Shown: positions 1 through 10,320, counted from the first letter of the stretch. The stretch is DNA of 26,658 nt from JBQTII01 sp052387905 (GCA_052387905.1 JBQTIR010000054.1:1-26658), one strand, 5' to 3'. Numbers and translations are program-made. Notes: a model not told the origin generated them from the sequence alone.

Positions 1-45
1 TACCTCGGCAATGGCCAACCCCGCGGCCCACAACCCAAGAACTCC

Positions 46-121
46 GAACCGTCACCAAAGTCCTGACACAACAACTGTCACCGATGTCCAGGTACAGAAC
101 CGTCACCCATGTCCTGAGACA
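46..121. repeat. Three tandem imperfect ~25-bp repeats
   Basis: Three head-to-tail copies begin with AACCGTCACC (47-56), AACTGTCACC (73-82) and AACCGTCACC (98-107), each followed by a GTCC-containing half, twice as ATGTCC and once as AAGTCC. The spacing is 26 and 25 bp, about 2.5 helical turns. The array ends just before the ribosome-binding site of the DUF222/HNH gene. From memory, closely similar sequences occur at the ends of IS481-family elements in actinobacteria, so this may be a transposase-bound end whose element lies left of the window; no transposase is visible here. An operator for the gene behind it is the alternative. Confidence 0.6.
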
Positions 122-136
122 TCACAGGAGGCCATC

Positions 137-1552
<1,416 letters not shown>

Positions 1553-1559
1553 TGACCGA

Positions 1560-2312
1560 TTACGGCGTCGGGGTCACAAAGTCGGACGAGTTTCCGTTGA
1601 TGATCACGTAGAAGCGCTTGCGCAGACCCTCCGACGTGCGCTCGCCGTTGCTCAGGCGCGGACTCACGACGAAGTGATTGGCATTGTTCGTTCCGGTCGG
1701 CGCGCACATGACGACCATCGGTATCGCGCATTGGGTCACCGAGATCTCACCGCCGAACTCGAGGTTGTCACCGGGGAGGGGAGTCAAGCCGTCGGGGCTG
1801 GAGTTGGTGCCGTTCATCGAGCCGCCGCCCTGGTTGACCTGGTTCTGCAGCGCGATAGAGGCGACGATTCCGCTGTTGGACAGGTTCTCGTTGGCATTGA
1901 TGTAGCAGTTGCCGTTCGCCCCGCCGGGAAGCGGTGGCGCCGGGGCGATCGGGTAGCACGTGGTGATCGAGAACCCGCCGGACTGCGCCTCGATCTGCCC
2001 TGCCGCATTGACGAGGAGCCAGCGGGACTCCGACCCCGCAGGGCCCGTGGGGCCAGGGGCTCCCGTTGCGCCCGTGGGACCGGTGGGACCGGCCGGACCA
2101 CGGTCACCCCTAGGCAGCGAGCCCCCGAAGTCCTTGGCGCGCAGCGAACCGTCCTTGATGTCGACGCCACGCAGGGAGTCGTTCTTCACGTCGGCCGAGG
2201 TGATCTTGGCTGCGGCATAAGAAGTCCCGCCCAGCGCAACGCTCAGCGCCAGCAGCGAGATGGCCATGGAGGGGTGGGAACGAAGCGCTTCAGAGAGGTC
2301 ACGGGAGTCCAA
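1560..2312 (-). CDS. Secreted collagen-like (Gly-X-Y) repeat protein
   Basis: Predicted exported protein of an actinobacterial type: a short basic leader, a hydrophobic signal segment (MAISLLALSVALGGTSYA), a spacer with the repeated phrase K(N/D)xSL, then PRGDRG and about eight Gly-X-Y triplets (roughly residues 69-93), and a C-terminal domain of about 150 residues. The C-terminal half has four scattered cysteines that could pair outside the cell. The collagen-like stalk probably forms a trimer and the end domain may bind something; neither is shown by sequence. The start is uncertain. The TTG at 2312 gives MDSRDLSEALRSHPSMAIS, which fits the usual leader of such proteins. ATG 2267 and ATG 2414 are alternatives, and none has a clear ribosome-binding site. 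It converges on the HNH gene with 7 bp between stops. Confidence 0.75.
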   Translation of the reverse strand: MDSRDLSEALRSHPSMAISLLALSVALGGTSYAAAKITSADVKNDSLRGVDIKDGSLRAKDFGGSLPRGDRGPAGPTGPTGATGAPGPTGPAGSESRWLLVNAAGQIEAQSGGFSITTCYPIAPAPPLPGGANGNCYINANENLSNSGIVASIALQNQVNQGGGSMNGTNSSPDGLTPLPGDNLEFGGEISVTQCAIPMVVMCAPTGTNNANHFVVSPRLSNGERTSEGLRKRFYVIINGNSSDFVTPTP

Positions 2313-2500
2313 TCGTCGATGCGGATGGGCGAGATGGCACGCGCCGCCGGACGTGCGAAGGACCGGCCGCTGCGGGCAAACGGTTACCGCCATGGCGATC
2401 GTTGCAGCCGACATCCCTCTCCCGAGGATGCGACACGCGGTACGGAAGCGAACAAAGGGGCCAGAGGGACGTCGATTGTTCGCGCGGCAGGTCCTCGCCG

Positions 2501-3085
2501 CTAATACTTCGGCGTGGCCTCGGCCATCTCCAGCAACGTGGTGACGGTGCGCCAGTTCCGCATCGTGCCCGATGCCGCCCGGTCGCCACCGCCCGCGCGG
2601 GTCAGGCCCTTGGTCAGCGCCACCGCGAGTTTGCTGCGGCCGGCGCCGCCGGGCAGATGGAGGTAGATCTCGCGGCCCGCGATGCTGAACTCCTCCGGCG
2701 TGAATTCGTCGGCGTCGAGACTCATTGCTGCTGCGGTGAGCCGCTGAGCAAGGAAGACGACGTGCAGTTGCGTCGGGCCCGCGCCCCGATCAGCGAACGG
2801 GTTGGCGGCGACGACGGCCTGCAACTCGGCGTGGGTCCGCACGAGGACGGCCGGGGCCACGGAGGTCTGCTCAGCGAGGGCCTGCGCCAGGCGCTGCTCC
2901 ACTGACCGCGGCGTCGCCGGTGCCTGCGCCGCGAAAATCAGATTGCCGCTCTGCACGTAGCTGCGGACGTGCCGGAAGCCGCAGCTCTCGGTGACCGCAC
3001 GTACGTCGGCCATCGCCACCTTCGAGGCTCCCCCGACATTGACTCCGCGCAACAGCGCGACCATCACCGTCGTCGCACCGCGCAA
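2501..3085 (-). CDS. DUF1697 family protein
   Basis: Soluble protein of about 190 residues with the DUF1697 signature near the N terminus (VALLRGVNVGG, then SYVQSGNLIF) and the downstream region LQAVVAANPF. The family is widespread, but its biochemical role is not established. The TTG at 3085 begins 1 nt after the stop of the upstream SpoIIM-family gene, so the two are probably cotranscribed and may be translationally coupled. GTG 3067 and ATG 3064 are also possible starts, and the conserved region begins almost immediately after them. A 188-bp gap with no gene separates its 3' end from the start of the collagen-like gene. Confidence 0.8.
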   Translation of the reverse strand: MRGATTVMVALLRGVNVGGASKVAMADVRAVTESCGFRHVRSYVQSGNLIFAAQAPATPRSVEQRLAQALAEQTSVAPAVLVRTHAELQAVVAANPFADRGAGPTQLHVVFLAQRLTAAAMSLDADEFTPEEFSIAGREIYLHLPGGAGRSKLAVALTKGLTRAGGGDRAASGTMRNWRTVTTLLEMAEATPKY

Positions 3086-3086
3086 C

Positions 3087-4106
3087 TCATGCCACCGTGG
3101 GCAGGCGGTCGCCGGCGGTCTCGGCGTCGACGTCGCCGGTGTACCCGGCGCGCACCGCCCGCCCGCCGAGGACGATGACGTAGGTGAGGAAGGCCGCCTC
3201 GGCCAGTACGCCGATGGCGATCCGGGCCCAGGTCGGCAGCCCGGACGGAGTGACGAAGGCCTCGATGATGCCGGAGATCAGCAGGACGACAACAAGCCCG
3301 AGCGCGATCGCGATCGCGGCCCGGCCCTCCTCCGCGAGCGCGTCGGACCGGGTGCGCGGCCCGGGATCCACCCACGTCCACCCAATGCGCAACCCCGCTC
3401 CGGCCGCGACGAACACCGCGGTCAGTTCCAGCAGACCGTGCGGGATCAGCAGCCCGAGGAAGATGTCCAGGCGTCCGGCGTCGGCCATCAGGCCGAGCGC
3501 CACCCCGACGTTGGCCGCATTCAGCCACAGGATGATCAGCACCGGGAGAAGCAGGACCCCGAGCGCGAGGCAGCCCGCCGCGACCCAGGCGTTGTTCGTC
3601 CAGACCTGAGCGGCGAACGAACTCGCGGCGTGGGTCGAGTAGTAGGACTCGAACTCCCCACCTGGGCGGGTCAGCACGGCGATCTCCTCCGGCGAGGCGA
3701 TCGCGGCCTGGATCCGCGGGTTGTCCGCCAGCCAGGTCGCCATCGCCGCGGATACCACCACGAACGCCGCCGCGACCGACGCCCACCAGCGCCACGTGCG
3801 GTACAGCGCCGCGGGGAAGCCACGGACCGCGAACTCGGCGACGTCACGCCGGGCGGGCCGCGAACCCCCGGTGACGACGGCGCGCGCCCGCGCGACCAGC
3901 GAGGACAGCCGTCCGATCAACGCCGGATCCGGCACCGCCGACGCCGCCGTCGAGAGATGGGTGGCCACCCGCTGGTAGAGCTCGACCAGTTCCTCGGCCT
4001 CGTCGCCGGTCAAGCGCCCGGACCGAGAACACCCGGCCTTGGCCAGCAGCGATTCCAGGCGCGCCCAGTCGTGGGAGTGCACGGCGACGAACGCGTCGAT
4101 GTCCAC
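3087..4106 (-). CDS. SpoIIM / DUF95 family integral membrane protein
   Basis: A 339-residue polytopic membrane protein of the stage II sporulation protein M family. The N-terminal ~100 residues are soluble and helical (MDIDAFVAVHSHDWARLESLL, then DEAEELVELYQRVATHLS, typical of the actinobacterial members). About five or six hydrophobic segments follow, near residues 107-127, 176-200, 218-245, 270-295 and 300-320. In Bacillus SpoIIM belongs to the engulfment complex; in actinobacteria the role is unknown and is not tied to endospores. It is transcribed divergently from the RDD gene (start codons 18 bp apart), a pairing I recall as common in actinobacteria, which suggests a shared membrane function. 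Confidence 0.85.
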   Translation of the reverse strand: MDIDAFVAVHSHDWARLESLLAKAGCSRSGRLTGDEAEELVELYQRVATHLSTAASAVPDPALIGRLSSLVARARAVVTGGSRPARRDVAEFAVRGFPAALYRTWRWWASVAAAFVVVSAAMATWLADNPRIQAAIASPEEIAVLTRPGGEFESYYSTHAASSFAAQVWTNNAWVAAGCLALGVLLLPVLIILWLNAANVGVALGLMADAGRLDIFLGLLIPHGLLELTAVFVAAGAGLRIGWTWVDPGPRTRSDALAEEGRAAIAIALGLVVVLLISGIIEAFVTPSGLPTWARIAIGVLAEAAFLTYVIVLGGRAVRAGYTGDVDAETAGDRLPTVA

Positions 4107-4124
4107 GCAGGCAGACTAGGCCGC

Positions 4125-5135
<1,011 letters not shown>

Positions 5136-5246
5136 ACAGGGTCAATGGGCCCAAGCCCTACTCGGCCGATCGGATGATTTCTCGCCCTGCGCGCGTTTTC
5201 CCCGGCAGAGGTGGATCAGATGTGCCCGACACTGCGTCTGAGTGTT

Positions 5247-5492
5247 ATGACAACCCTTACCGTGGCTGACCTCGCCGAGGCGCTGTTCTGCTCGCCGCTG
5301 CAGCCGTCGGAGGCGCTAGACCCGGTCAAGGTCCGCGACGCCGTCGCGGCAAGCCTGCGCTGTCACCACAACAACGTCAGCGAGTGCGCCGAAGAACTGG
5401 CCGAGCGGTACGGCAAGGACCCCGAGGGGGCTTGCCTGCGGATGCGCTGGGCCCGCGCCACGGTCGCGGTCGCCTTCCCGGCCGCCTACTGA
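5247..5492 (+). CDS. Small conserved hypothetical protein
   Basis: An 81-residue soluble protein starting MTTLTVADLAEALFCSPLQPSE. I recall similar small proteins in other actinobacteria, without a known function. It is predicted mostly helical, with three cysteines, in ALFCSPLQ, SECAEELAERYG and EGACLRMRW. There is no signal peptide or membrane segment. The start at ATG 5247 is chosen because the family-like sequence begins there. ATG 5220 has a better-placed GCAGAGG upstream and would add nine residues. It stands alone, with a strong hairpin terminator about 40 bp after the stop. Confidence 0.65.
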   Translation: MTTLTVADLAEALFCSPLQPSEALDPVKVRDAVAASLRCHHNNVSECAEELAERYGKDPEGACLRMRWARATVAVAFPAAY

Positions 5493-5534
5493 ACTGCAGC
5501 TCGTGCGTCCCAAGAGCTGGTGAGTCCCAGAGCT

Positions 5535-5570
5535 ACCGAACCGTCGGGTGACCGCCCCCGACGGTTCGGT
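5535..5570. terminator. Bidirectional hairpin terminator
   Basis: Perfect 14-bp inverted repeat, ACCGAACCGTCGGG (5535-5548) and CCCGACGGTTCGGT (5557-5570), with an 8-nt loop. It sits between the convergent small plus-strand gene and the minus-strand HAD gene, whose stop is 3 bp away. There is no real T tract, as is usual for high-GC actinobacteria. Confidence 0.8.
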
Positions 5571-5572
5571 GA

Positions 5573-6229
5573 TTAAGCACCAGGTGCTGCGGCAGAGGCG
5601 ACGGCGATCGCGAGCCCACGCAGCTCCGCGCGGCACTGCGCCTCGTCGGTGAACAGGATCGTGGACAGGCCCTGCGCCCGGGCGGCCACGATGTTCTCCG
5701 GAAAGTCGTCGACGAAAACGATCTGCTCCGGCGGCAAATCCAGACGCTTGATCAGCTCGAGGTAGATGCCGGGTTCAGGCTTGCGCTCGCCCACGACGTA
5801 GGACGAACAGTTCAAATCGATCTCCCCGCCCGGGAAAATCCCGTCGATCCAGCCCGCCAACTCGCGGTAGATGTTCGAGAGCAGCGCGGTGCGCAGGCCC
5901 GCGGCCTTGACCTCGCCGACCAGATCAATCATGCCAGGGATCACGGTGCCGCCCATGACGGTGCCCATCATCTGCGCGAGACGTTCCGCGGGCACCGCGA
6001 TGCCCTGCTCGGCCCCGATACCCGCGACCGCGCCGGCGCAGAAATCAGCGAACGGGAGCACGCCGGTCTCACACTGCGCGAACAGGCTCCCGCCGCGGAA
6101 CAACGACATCGCGGTGCCCGCCGCCAGCCCGTACTCGGTGTCGACCTTGGCGAACTCACCGAGCGGGGTCGGGACGAGCACCCCGCCGATGTCGAAGGCG
6201 ACGGCTCTGATCCGTGACGCGTTGATCAA
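5573..6229 (-). CDS. HAD-superfamily hydrolase (class IA-like phosphatase)
   Basis: A 218-residue cytoplasmic hydrolase, probably acting on a small phosphorylated substrate. The HAD motifs are in order: nucleophile Asp13 in AFDIGGVL, LLSN (S118), Lys150 in GERKPEPGIY, and Asp174-Asp175 in VFVDDFPENI. The second acid of motif I is Gly15 instead of Asp, as in the DLG/DIG subgroup that includes E. coli YihX; members of that subgroup can still be phosphatases. Start: TTG 6229 overlaps the TGA of the upstream gene (TTGA), which argues for coupled translation. The frame extends upstream only as an antiphase shadow. It is the last gene of the trio with the CrtC-like and PEP-mobile-domain genes, so it may dephosphorylate a product or intermediate of that pathway. 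The substrate is unknown. Confidence 0.82.
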   Translation of the reverse strand: MINASRIRAVAFDIGGVLVPTPLGEFAKVDTEYGLAAGTAMSLFRGGSLFAQCETGVLPFADFCAGAVAGIGAEQGIAVPAERLAQMMGTVMGGTVIPGMIDLVGEVKAAGLRTALLSNIYRELAGWIDGIFPGGEIDLNCSSYVVGERKPEPGIYLELIKRLDLPPEQIVFVDDFPENIVAARAQGLSTILFTDEAQCRAELRGLAIAVASAAAPGA

Positions 6230-7290
6230 CCCTTCACCGGCAACACCCCGGGGCGGATGAACTGCGCGCCCCGGAACACGTCGACCTTGTGGATGTAACC
6301 GTTCTGGCTGAAGACCGGAAACTCGGCACCGGAGGCGTCGGTGAAGATCGCGTAATAGTCCTGCATGGTGGCGGCGACCCCGGGAGCCTCGGGGCCGACC
6401 TCGGCCTCCTGCATGGCAACGGCCACGCGGCCGGCCGGACGCACCACCGAGCCGTCGAGCACGACGCCGTTGTCGAACTCCAGGTGGTAGGCCATGGGAC
6501 AGGCCGTCGCTTCCTTGTGGTACCAACCGGTGACCAGCGGAGAAAGTGACGTGGCGTCGGAATACCAGCCGGAGACGGGCATCGGCGCCGGCTCGGGCAA
6601 CTCGTGGCTGCGCAGCGCGATGAAGGAGAAGACGCTGTCATCGGGCAGGACGGCGGAAACCAGGTCCCATCCGGTGTTCCACATCAGCTGCGTCTTGCGC
6701 CGGCCCCAGCCACGGTCGCGCCACCCGAAGCCGTTGAACGGGACGATCTTCCCGTCCGCCTTCCAGGTGAGCGTGCCCTCCGCGACGACGACCTGCTCGG
6801 TGTGGCAGTACACCTGGCCGCTCGCTCCGTCGTCGGAGCCGCGGGCGTAGAAGCCCTCGAACATGGTGTCCCAGAGCGGGGCGAAGTGCTTGCCACGCAG
6901 CGTCAGATCGAAGCTGACCTCGTCCAGCTCGCCGACCCAGCGCACCTCGTGGTTGGAGTCCCACGACAGGTTCACGATCTCCAGGCGCGTCATCGAGTTG
7001 CCGATGGACTTCTCCGAGTGCGCCCCGTCCTCGCGGCACACCTGGATGACGGAGTGGTTGCCCTGGGTGACCCCGACCGCGGCACGGGTGTTCGGGGTCC
7101 GGTTGGCCGAGACCGTCATATGCATGTTGACGTTCGCGTTGGCCGCGTGGTCGTAGAGGGAGATGTAGAAGGTCTCCTTCCACGGCAATGACTCGTCGCC
7201 GAAAGGCACGTGCAGCAGCTCATCGGTCGGCTTGGGCTTCCACTCCGCGGGAATCGTCGACGGCCAGAGATCGGGCGCAGTCACGGTCAT
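6226..7290 (-). CDS. CrtC-like / DUF7064-like protein
   Basis: A 354-residue soluble protein rich in beta strands. The recognisable signature is FGWRDRGWG (residues 188-196), the R-D-x-x-W-G motif of the hydroxyneurosporene-synthase/CrtC and DUF7064/DUF7065 lipocalin-like group, followed by a second beta-rich half with WYHKEATACPM. No signal peptide or membrane span is visible. CrtC proteins hydrate carotenoids, but no carotenoid gene is near, so a hydratase role is not claimed. A lipid-like or isoprenoid ligand is a family-level guess. Its ATG is 2 nt after the stop of the PEP-mobile-domain gene and its stop overlaps the HAD start, so the three genes almost certainly form one transcript. Confidence 0.7.
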   Translation of the reverse strand: MTVTAPDLWPSTIPAEWKPKPTDELLHVPFGDESLPWKETFYISLYDHAANANVNMHMTVSANRTPNTRAAVGVTQGNHSVIQVCREDGAHSEKSIGNSMTRLEIVNLSWDSNHEVRWVGELDEVSFDLTLRGKHFAPLWDTMFEGFYARGSDDGASGQVYCHTEQVVVAEGTLTWKADGKIVPFNGFGWRDRGWGRRKTQLMWNTGWDLVSAVLPDDSVFSFIALRSHELPEPAPMPVSGWYSDATSLSPLVTGWYHKEATACPMAYHLEFDNGVVLDGSVVRPAGRVAVAMQEAEVGPEAPGVAATMQDYYAIFTDASGAEFPVFSQNGYIHKVDVFRGAQFIRPGVLPVKG

Positions 7291-7292
7291 GG

Positions 7293-8948
7293 TCAGGCCT
7301 CCCGAATCGGTTCTGCAGTGTCATCAGCGCGCTTGAGGATGGTGACGGTGCCGTCGTTGCCGTTCACACGTACCAGGTCACCGGTGCGCAGCACCTGCGT
7401 CCCGTTACCGGTGCCGATGACGCAGGGGACGCCGATCTCGCGGGCGACGACCGCCGCGTGACTGAGCAGACCGCCGATGTCCACGACCAGCGCGGAGGAC
7501 AGAAACAGCACCGCCGCCCAGCTCGGGTCGGTGGTGACGCACACCAGGACCTCGTCCGGCTCGACCTCGGTGAAAGCCGGGTCGTGCACGATCCGCACGA
7601 CGCCCTCGACGATGCCGCCGCTGGCGCCGATGCCCGCGATCCCGCCGTCCGCGTTGGCCGCCTCGGCCCCGGTACCCGCGATCTTGATCTCGAAAGGCTC
7701 AGGCTTGCCCTTCCAGTGCGCGGTGATGTCGTGCGCCTGGAACTGCTCGCGCTGGGCCTTCCGCGCCGCGACAAGTTCTTTGGCGTTCGGCGGCAACGTG
7801 GCCCGCGTCAGTTCGTCGACGCTGAACAGGAACACGTCCTCGACGTCGTCGATCCGGCCGTCGGCCGCCAAGTGGGTCCCGAGCCGACGGGCCGAACCGC
7901 GGGCGACGTCGAGGGCTTGCAGGTAGGCGGCCTTCGCGACCCCACGCAACGGGATGCGGTCCACCGCCATCTTCAGCACGAGCTTGGCCCCGGGGCGCTG
8001 GGCTTTCCCGAGCTTGGCGAGCAGTTCCTGCTCGGCCGCGATCCGCAGGCGCACCCGCTCCGCAGCGGCCTTCGCCGGGTCCTCGCCTGCGTCGCGGCCG
8101 GCGTACTGCTCGGCGATGCGCACGATCGGGGAGGGGTCCTCGCGCCAGACCACGCCGGAGACCTCACCGGCGAGTGGGCCGTGGTAGCCGTGTCGGGCCA
8201 GGAACCCGTCCAGGTCGAGGGTGCCGCGGCCCATCTTCCACAGATCGGTGATGATCTCGGTCTCGGCGTGCGAACCCTGCCCGGACACCAGAGCGTTGGC
8301 CTGCTCGGCATCCATGCCGGTCTTGGCGATCAAGGCGAGTAACTGCTCGTAGATCGCGTTGACCCCGATGAAGACCCCGCCGGCCTGCACCCGGATCGCC
8401 TCGAAGAAGTAGTCGCGGCCCTCCGCCAAGGCGCGGCGCGCACCGGCCTCGTCGAGGGAGTCAAAGCGCGGCACCCAGGACTGCCACCAGCCGTGGATCG
8501 GCGCGGACTTGCCGATGACGTCCTTGCGGATCGTGGCCATCGCGTACGGCAGCCGTACGCCCACAGCATGCATCCGGCGCTTGGACGTCGCGAGCGGGAT
8601 CCCGGCCGGGACCTCGCCGAGCAGGTTGCGCGCGATGGATTCCGGTCCGCCGCCGGGCAGCAGGCCGCCCATCTCGCACAGAAAGTTCACGTTAAGCGCT
8701 GCGCGGCCGTAGAAGATCGCCGTGACGGCGTCATTGGGGTCGGCCTGCACCCGCACGTCCTCGCGGGCCAACGCCCCCATCCGCGCGAAGCAGTCCCGCA
8801 CCCCGAGGTCCACCGCGGGCCCCCATAGTGACCAGCCGAGCGGCGTCGCCACCCCGGGCATCGCTTCGCCCACATTGGTGGTGGACCAGAACTGGGTCGG
8901 CCGGGACTCGGAGTGCAGCGGACCCGTCGGGTCAAGTGTGATCGCCAT
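7293..8948 (-). CDS. PEP-utilising-enzyme mobile-domain protein lacking ATP-grasp half
   Basis: A 551-residue protein with the phosphohistidine swivel domain at residues 443-540. The catalytic region is GGLLSHAAVVARE, with His497 as the predicted phosphorylated residue. In front is a helical region of about 400 residues starting FWSTTNVGEAMPGVATPLG, which resembles the substrate-binding part of rifampin phosphotransferase and related PEP-synthase-like enzymes. The ATP-grasp (PPDK N-terminal) domain normally present is absent, and there is no room for it in the trio or the 56 bp upstream. The protein would need a separate kinase partner, or a different phosphate donor, or it may only bind substrate. 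This is inference from domain content. It is the first gene of the trio. Confidence 0.78.
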   Translation of the reverse strand: MAITLDPTGPLHSESRPTQFWSTTNVGEAMPGVATPLGWSLWGPAVDLGVRDCFARMGALAREDVRVQADPNDAVTAIFYGRAALNVNFLCEMGGLLPGGGPESIARNLLGEVPAGIPLATSKRRMHAVGVRLPYAMATIRKDVIGKSAPIHGWWQSWVPRFDSLDEAGARRALAEGRDYFFEAIRVQAGGVFIGVNAIYEQLLALIAKTGMDAEQANALVSGQGSHAETEIITDLWKMGRGTLDLDGFLARHGYHGPLAGEVSGVVWREDPSPIVRIAEQYAGRDAGEDPAKAAAERVRLRIAAEQELLAKLGKAQRPGAKLVLKMAVDRIPLRGVAKAAYLQALDVARGSARRLGTHLAADGRIDDVEDVFLFSVDELTRATLPPNAKELVAARKAQREQFQAHDITAHWKGKPEPFEIKIAGTGAEAANADGGIAGIGASGGIVEGVVRIVHDPAFTEVEPDEVLVCVTTDPSWAAVLFLSSALVVDIGGLLSHAAVVAREIGVPCVIGTGNGTQVLRTGDLVRVNGNDGTVTILKRADDTAEPIREA

Positions 8949-9004
8949 AGAGCGCGAGACTAGTGGCGCGCAAGCCTGCTGAACAGACGTTCGTTCTGGG
9001 TGGG

Positions 9005-10267
9005 TCAGGAGCCGTGTTCCCAGGACGTCCGATACGCAACCTGGGCCGGGGTGGCGGTGTCGGTGTCGACACCCAGTGAGGCGAGCTTCAGCGCCGCGAC
9101 CTCGTGGTCGATCTCGGCCGGGACGGTGTGCACGCCGGGCGCCAGATCCGCGCCTGCAGCGAGCCAGGCCAGGGCCAGCGCCTGGCCCGCGAAGGACATG
9201 TCCATCACCGCGGCGGGGTGACCCTCGGCGGCGGCAAGGTTGACCACGCGACCCTGCCCGAGCAGCAGCAGGCGCCGGCCGTCGGCGGTGACGTACTCGG
9301 TGACCTGATCGCGCACGCGGCGCCGGGACACGGCAGCAGCGGCGAGTGCGGCCAGGTCGATCTCGACGTCGAAGTGCCCGGAGTTGGCCAGCACGACCCC
9401 GTCACGCAGCAAGGGCAGGTGCTCGGCGCGGAGCACGTCCCGGCTGCCGGTCGCGGTGACGAGGATGTCGGCGCGCGCGGCGGCCGCCGCCATCGGCAGC
9501 ACCGTGAAGCCTTCCATGGTCGCCACCAGCGCCCGGGAGGGGTCGATCTCGGTGACGATGACGTGGGCGCCCATCCCCCGCGCCCGCTCGGCGATCCCCT
9601 GCCCGACCGGGCCGAAGCCGGCGACGACCAGCGTGCGTCCGGCCAGCAGGACGTTGGTGGCGCGCATGATCGCGTCGATCGTGGACTGCCCGGTGCCGTA
9701 GCGGTTGTCGAACATGCGCCGGGTCCCGGTGTCGTTGACGGCGACGACAGGGTGGCGCAGCGCGCCCTCGCGGGCAAGTTGACGCAGCCGGATGACCCCG
9801 GTGGTGGTGCCTTCGCAGCCACCGCGGACCCGGTCGAGCAGATCGGTGCGGGTGGTGTGCAGGGTGGTGACCAGATCACAGCCGTCATCGAGCACCAGGT
9901 GCGGACCGCCCTGATCTGATGCGGCATCAAGTGCGGCACCGATGTGGGCGTAGTAGCCGGCGCGGTCGATGCCGCGACGAGCAAAGACGTTCACCCCGTC
10001 CAGGACGAGAGCAGCGGCTACCTCGTCCGAAGTTGAGAGCGGGTTGGAGGCGGCGAGGGCCACCGAGGCGCCCCCGGCCTGCAGGACCCGCAACAGGTTC
10101 GCGGTCTCGGCGGTGACATGCAGGCACGCCGCCACCGACAAGCCGGCCAAGGGATTGTCGACCGCGAAGCGCCGCCCGATCTCGGCGAGCACGGGCATCG
10201 CCCGCGCCGCCCAGTCGATCCGCTCCGCGCCGGCACCCGCCAGCCCGGGATCGACCACATCACTCAT
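9005..10267 (-). CDS. Short-type S-adenosylhomocysteine hydrolase paralogue, altered active site
   Basis: A 420-residue homologue of AdoHcy hydrolase of the short archaeal/Thermotoga type (VLANSGHFDVEIDL, NRYGTGQS, ending in YRTSWEHGS with no Lys/Tyr tail). NAD-binding GFGPVG and substrate residues ACLH, LDDGCD, FDN and GHF are kept. Aligned on motifs to the human enzyme, the residue before TTTG is Gly153 where Glu156 is expected, and TRRMFDN puts Arg183 where catalytic Lys186 is expected. Both changes suggest loss or change of hydrolase activity; some archaeal short forms act on S-inosylhomocysteine. The start at ATG 10267 fits family length; GTG 10324 would add 19 residues. It lies directly behind ahcY, 78 bp after its stop, with a stem-loop between them. 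Confidence 0.85.
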   Translation of the reverse strand: MSDVVDPGLAGAGAERIDWAARAMPVLAEIGRRFAVDNPLAGLSVAACLHVTAETANLLRVLQAGGASVALAASNPLSTSDEVAAALVLDGVNVFARRGIDRAGYYAHIGAALDAASDQGGPHLVLDDGCDLVTTLHTTRTDLLDRVRGGCEGTTTGVIRLRQLAREGALRHPVVAVNDTGTRRMFDNRYGTGQSTIDAIMRATNVLLAGRTLVVAGFGPVGQGIAERARGMGAHVIVTEIDPSRALVATMEGFTVLPMAAAAARADILVTATGSRDVLRAEHLPLLRDGVVLANSGHFDVEIDLAALAAAAVSRRRVRDQVTEYVTADGRRLLLLGQGRVVNLAAAEGHPAAVMDMSFAGQALALAWLAAGADLAPGVHTVPAEIDHEVAALKLASLGVDTDTATPAQVAYRTSWEHGS

Positions 10268-10272
10268 CGCCG

Positions 10273-10320
10273 GGACGTCCGAAGGACCGGTCGCAATAGC
10301 AGCCACTCCTTCGGACGTCC
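10273..10320 (-). promoter_or_regulatory. 14-bp stem-loop between ahcY and its paralogue
   Basis: Perfect inverted repeat GGACGTCCGAAGGA (10273-10286) and TCCTTCGGACGTCC (10307-10320), with a 20-nt loop. On the minus-strand transcript the stem ends 5 nt before the ATG of the ahcY paralogue and lies 25 nt after the ahcY stop. There is no U tract. It could be an intercistronic processing or stabilising hairpin, a weak terminator, or an element controlling translation. Note that GAAGGAG, the only Shine-Dalgarno-like sequence here, is in the upstream arm. Confidence 0.65.

Noticed and set aside
46..121. The tandem repeats as a CRISPR array
   Set aside because: Units are contiguous with no unique spacers and are imperfect; there are no cas genes.
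2991..4124. Upstream half of the long plus-strand frame ending in the RDD gene
   Set aside because: It is antisense to the SpoIIM and DUF1697 genes; the RDD-like sequence only begins at ATG 4125.
5573..8948. Carotenoid biosynthesis cluster because of the CrtC-like gene
   Set aside because: There is no phytoene synthase, desaturase or cyclase in the window, and the RDRGWG group is broader than CrtC.
9005..10267. The ahcY paralogue as a pseudogene
   Set aside because: The frame is full length with no stop or frameshift, and most binding motifs remain; altered function fits better than decay.
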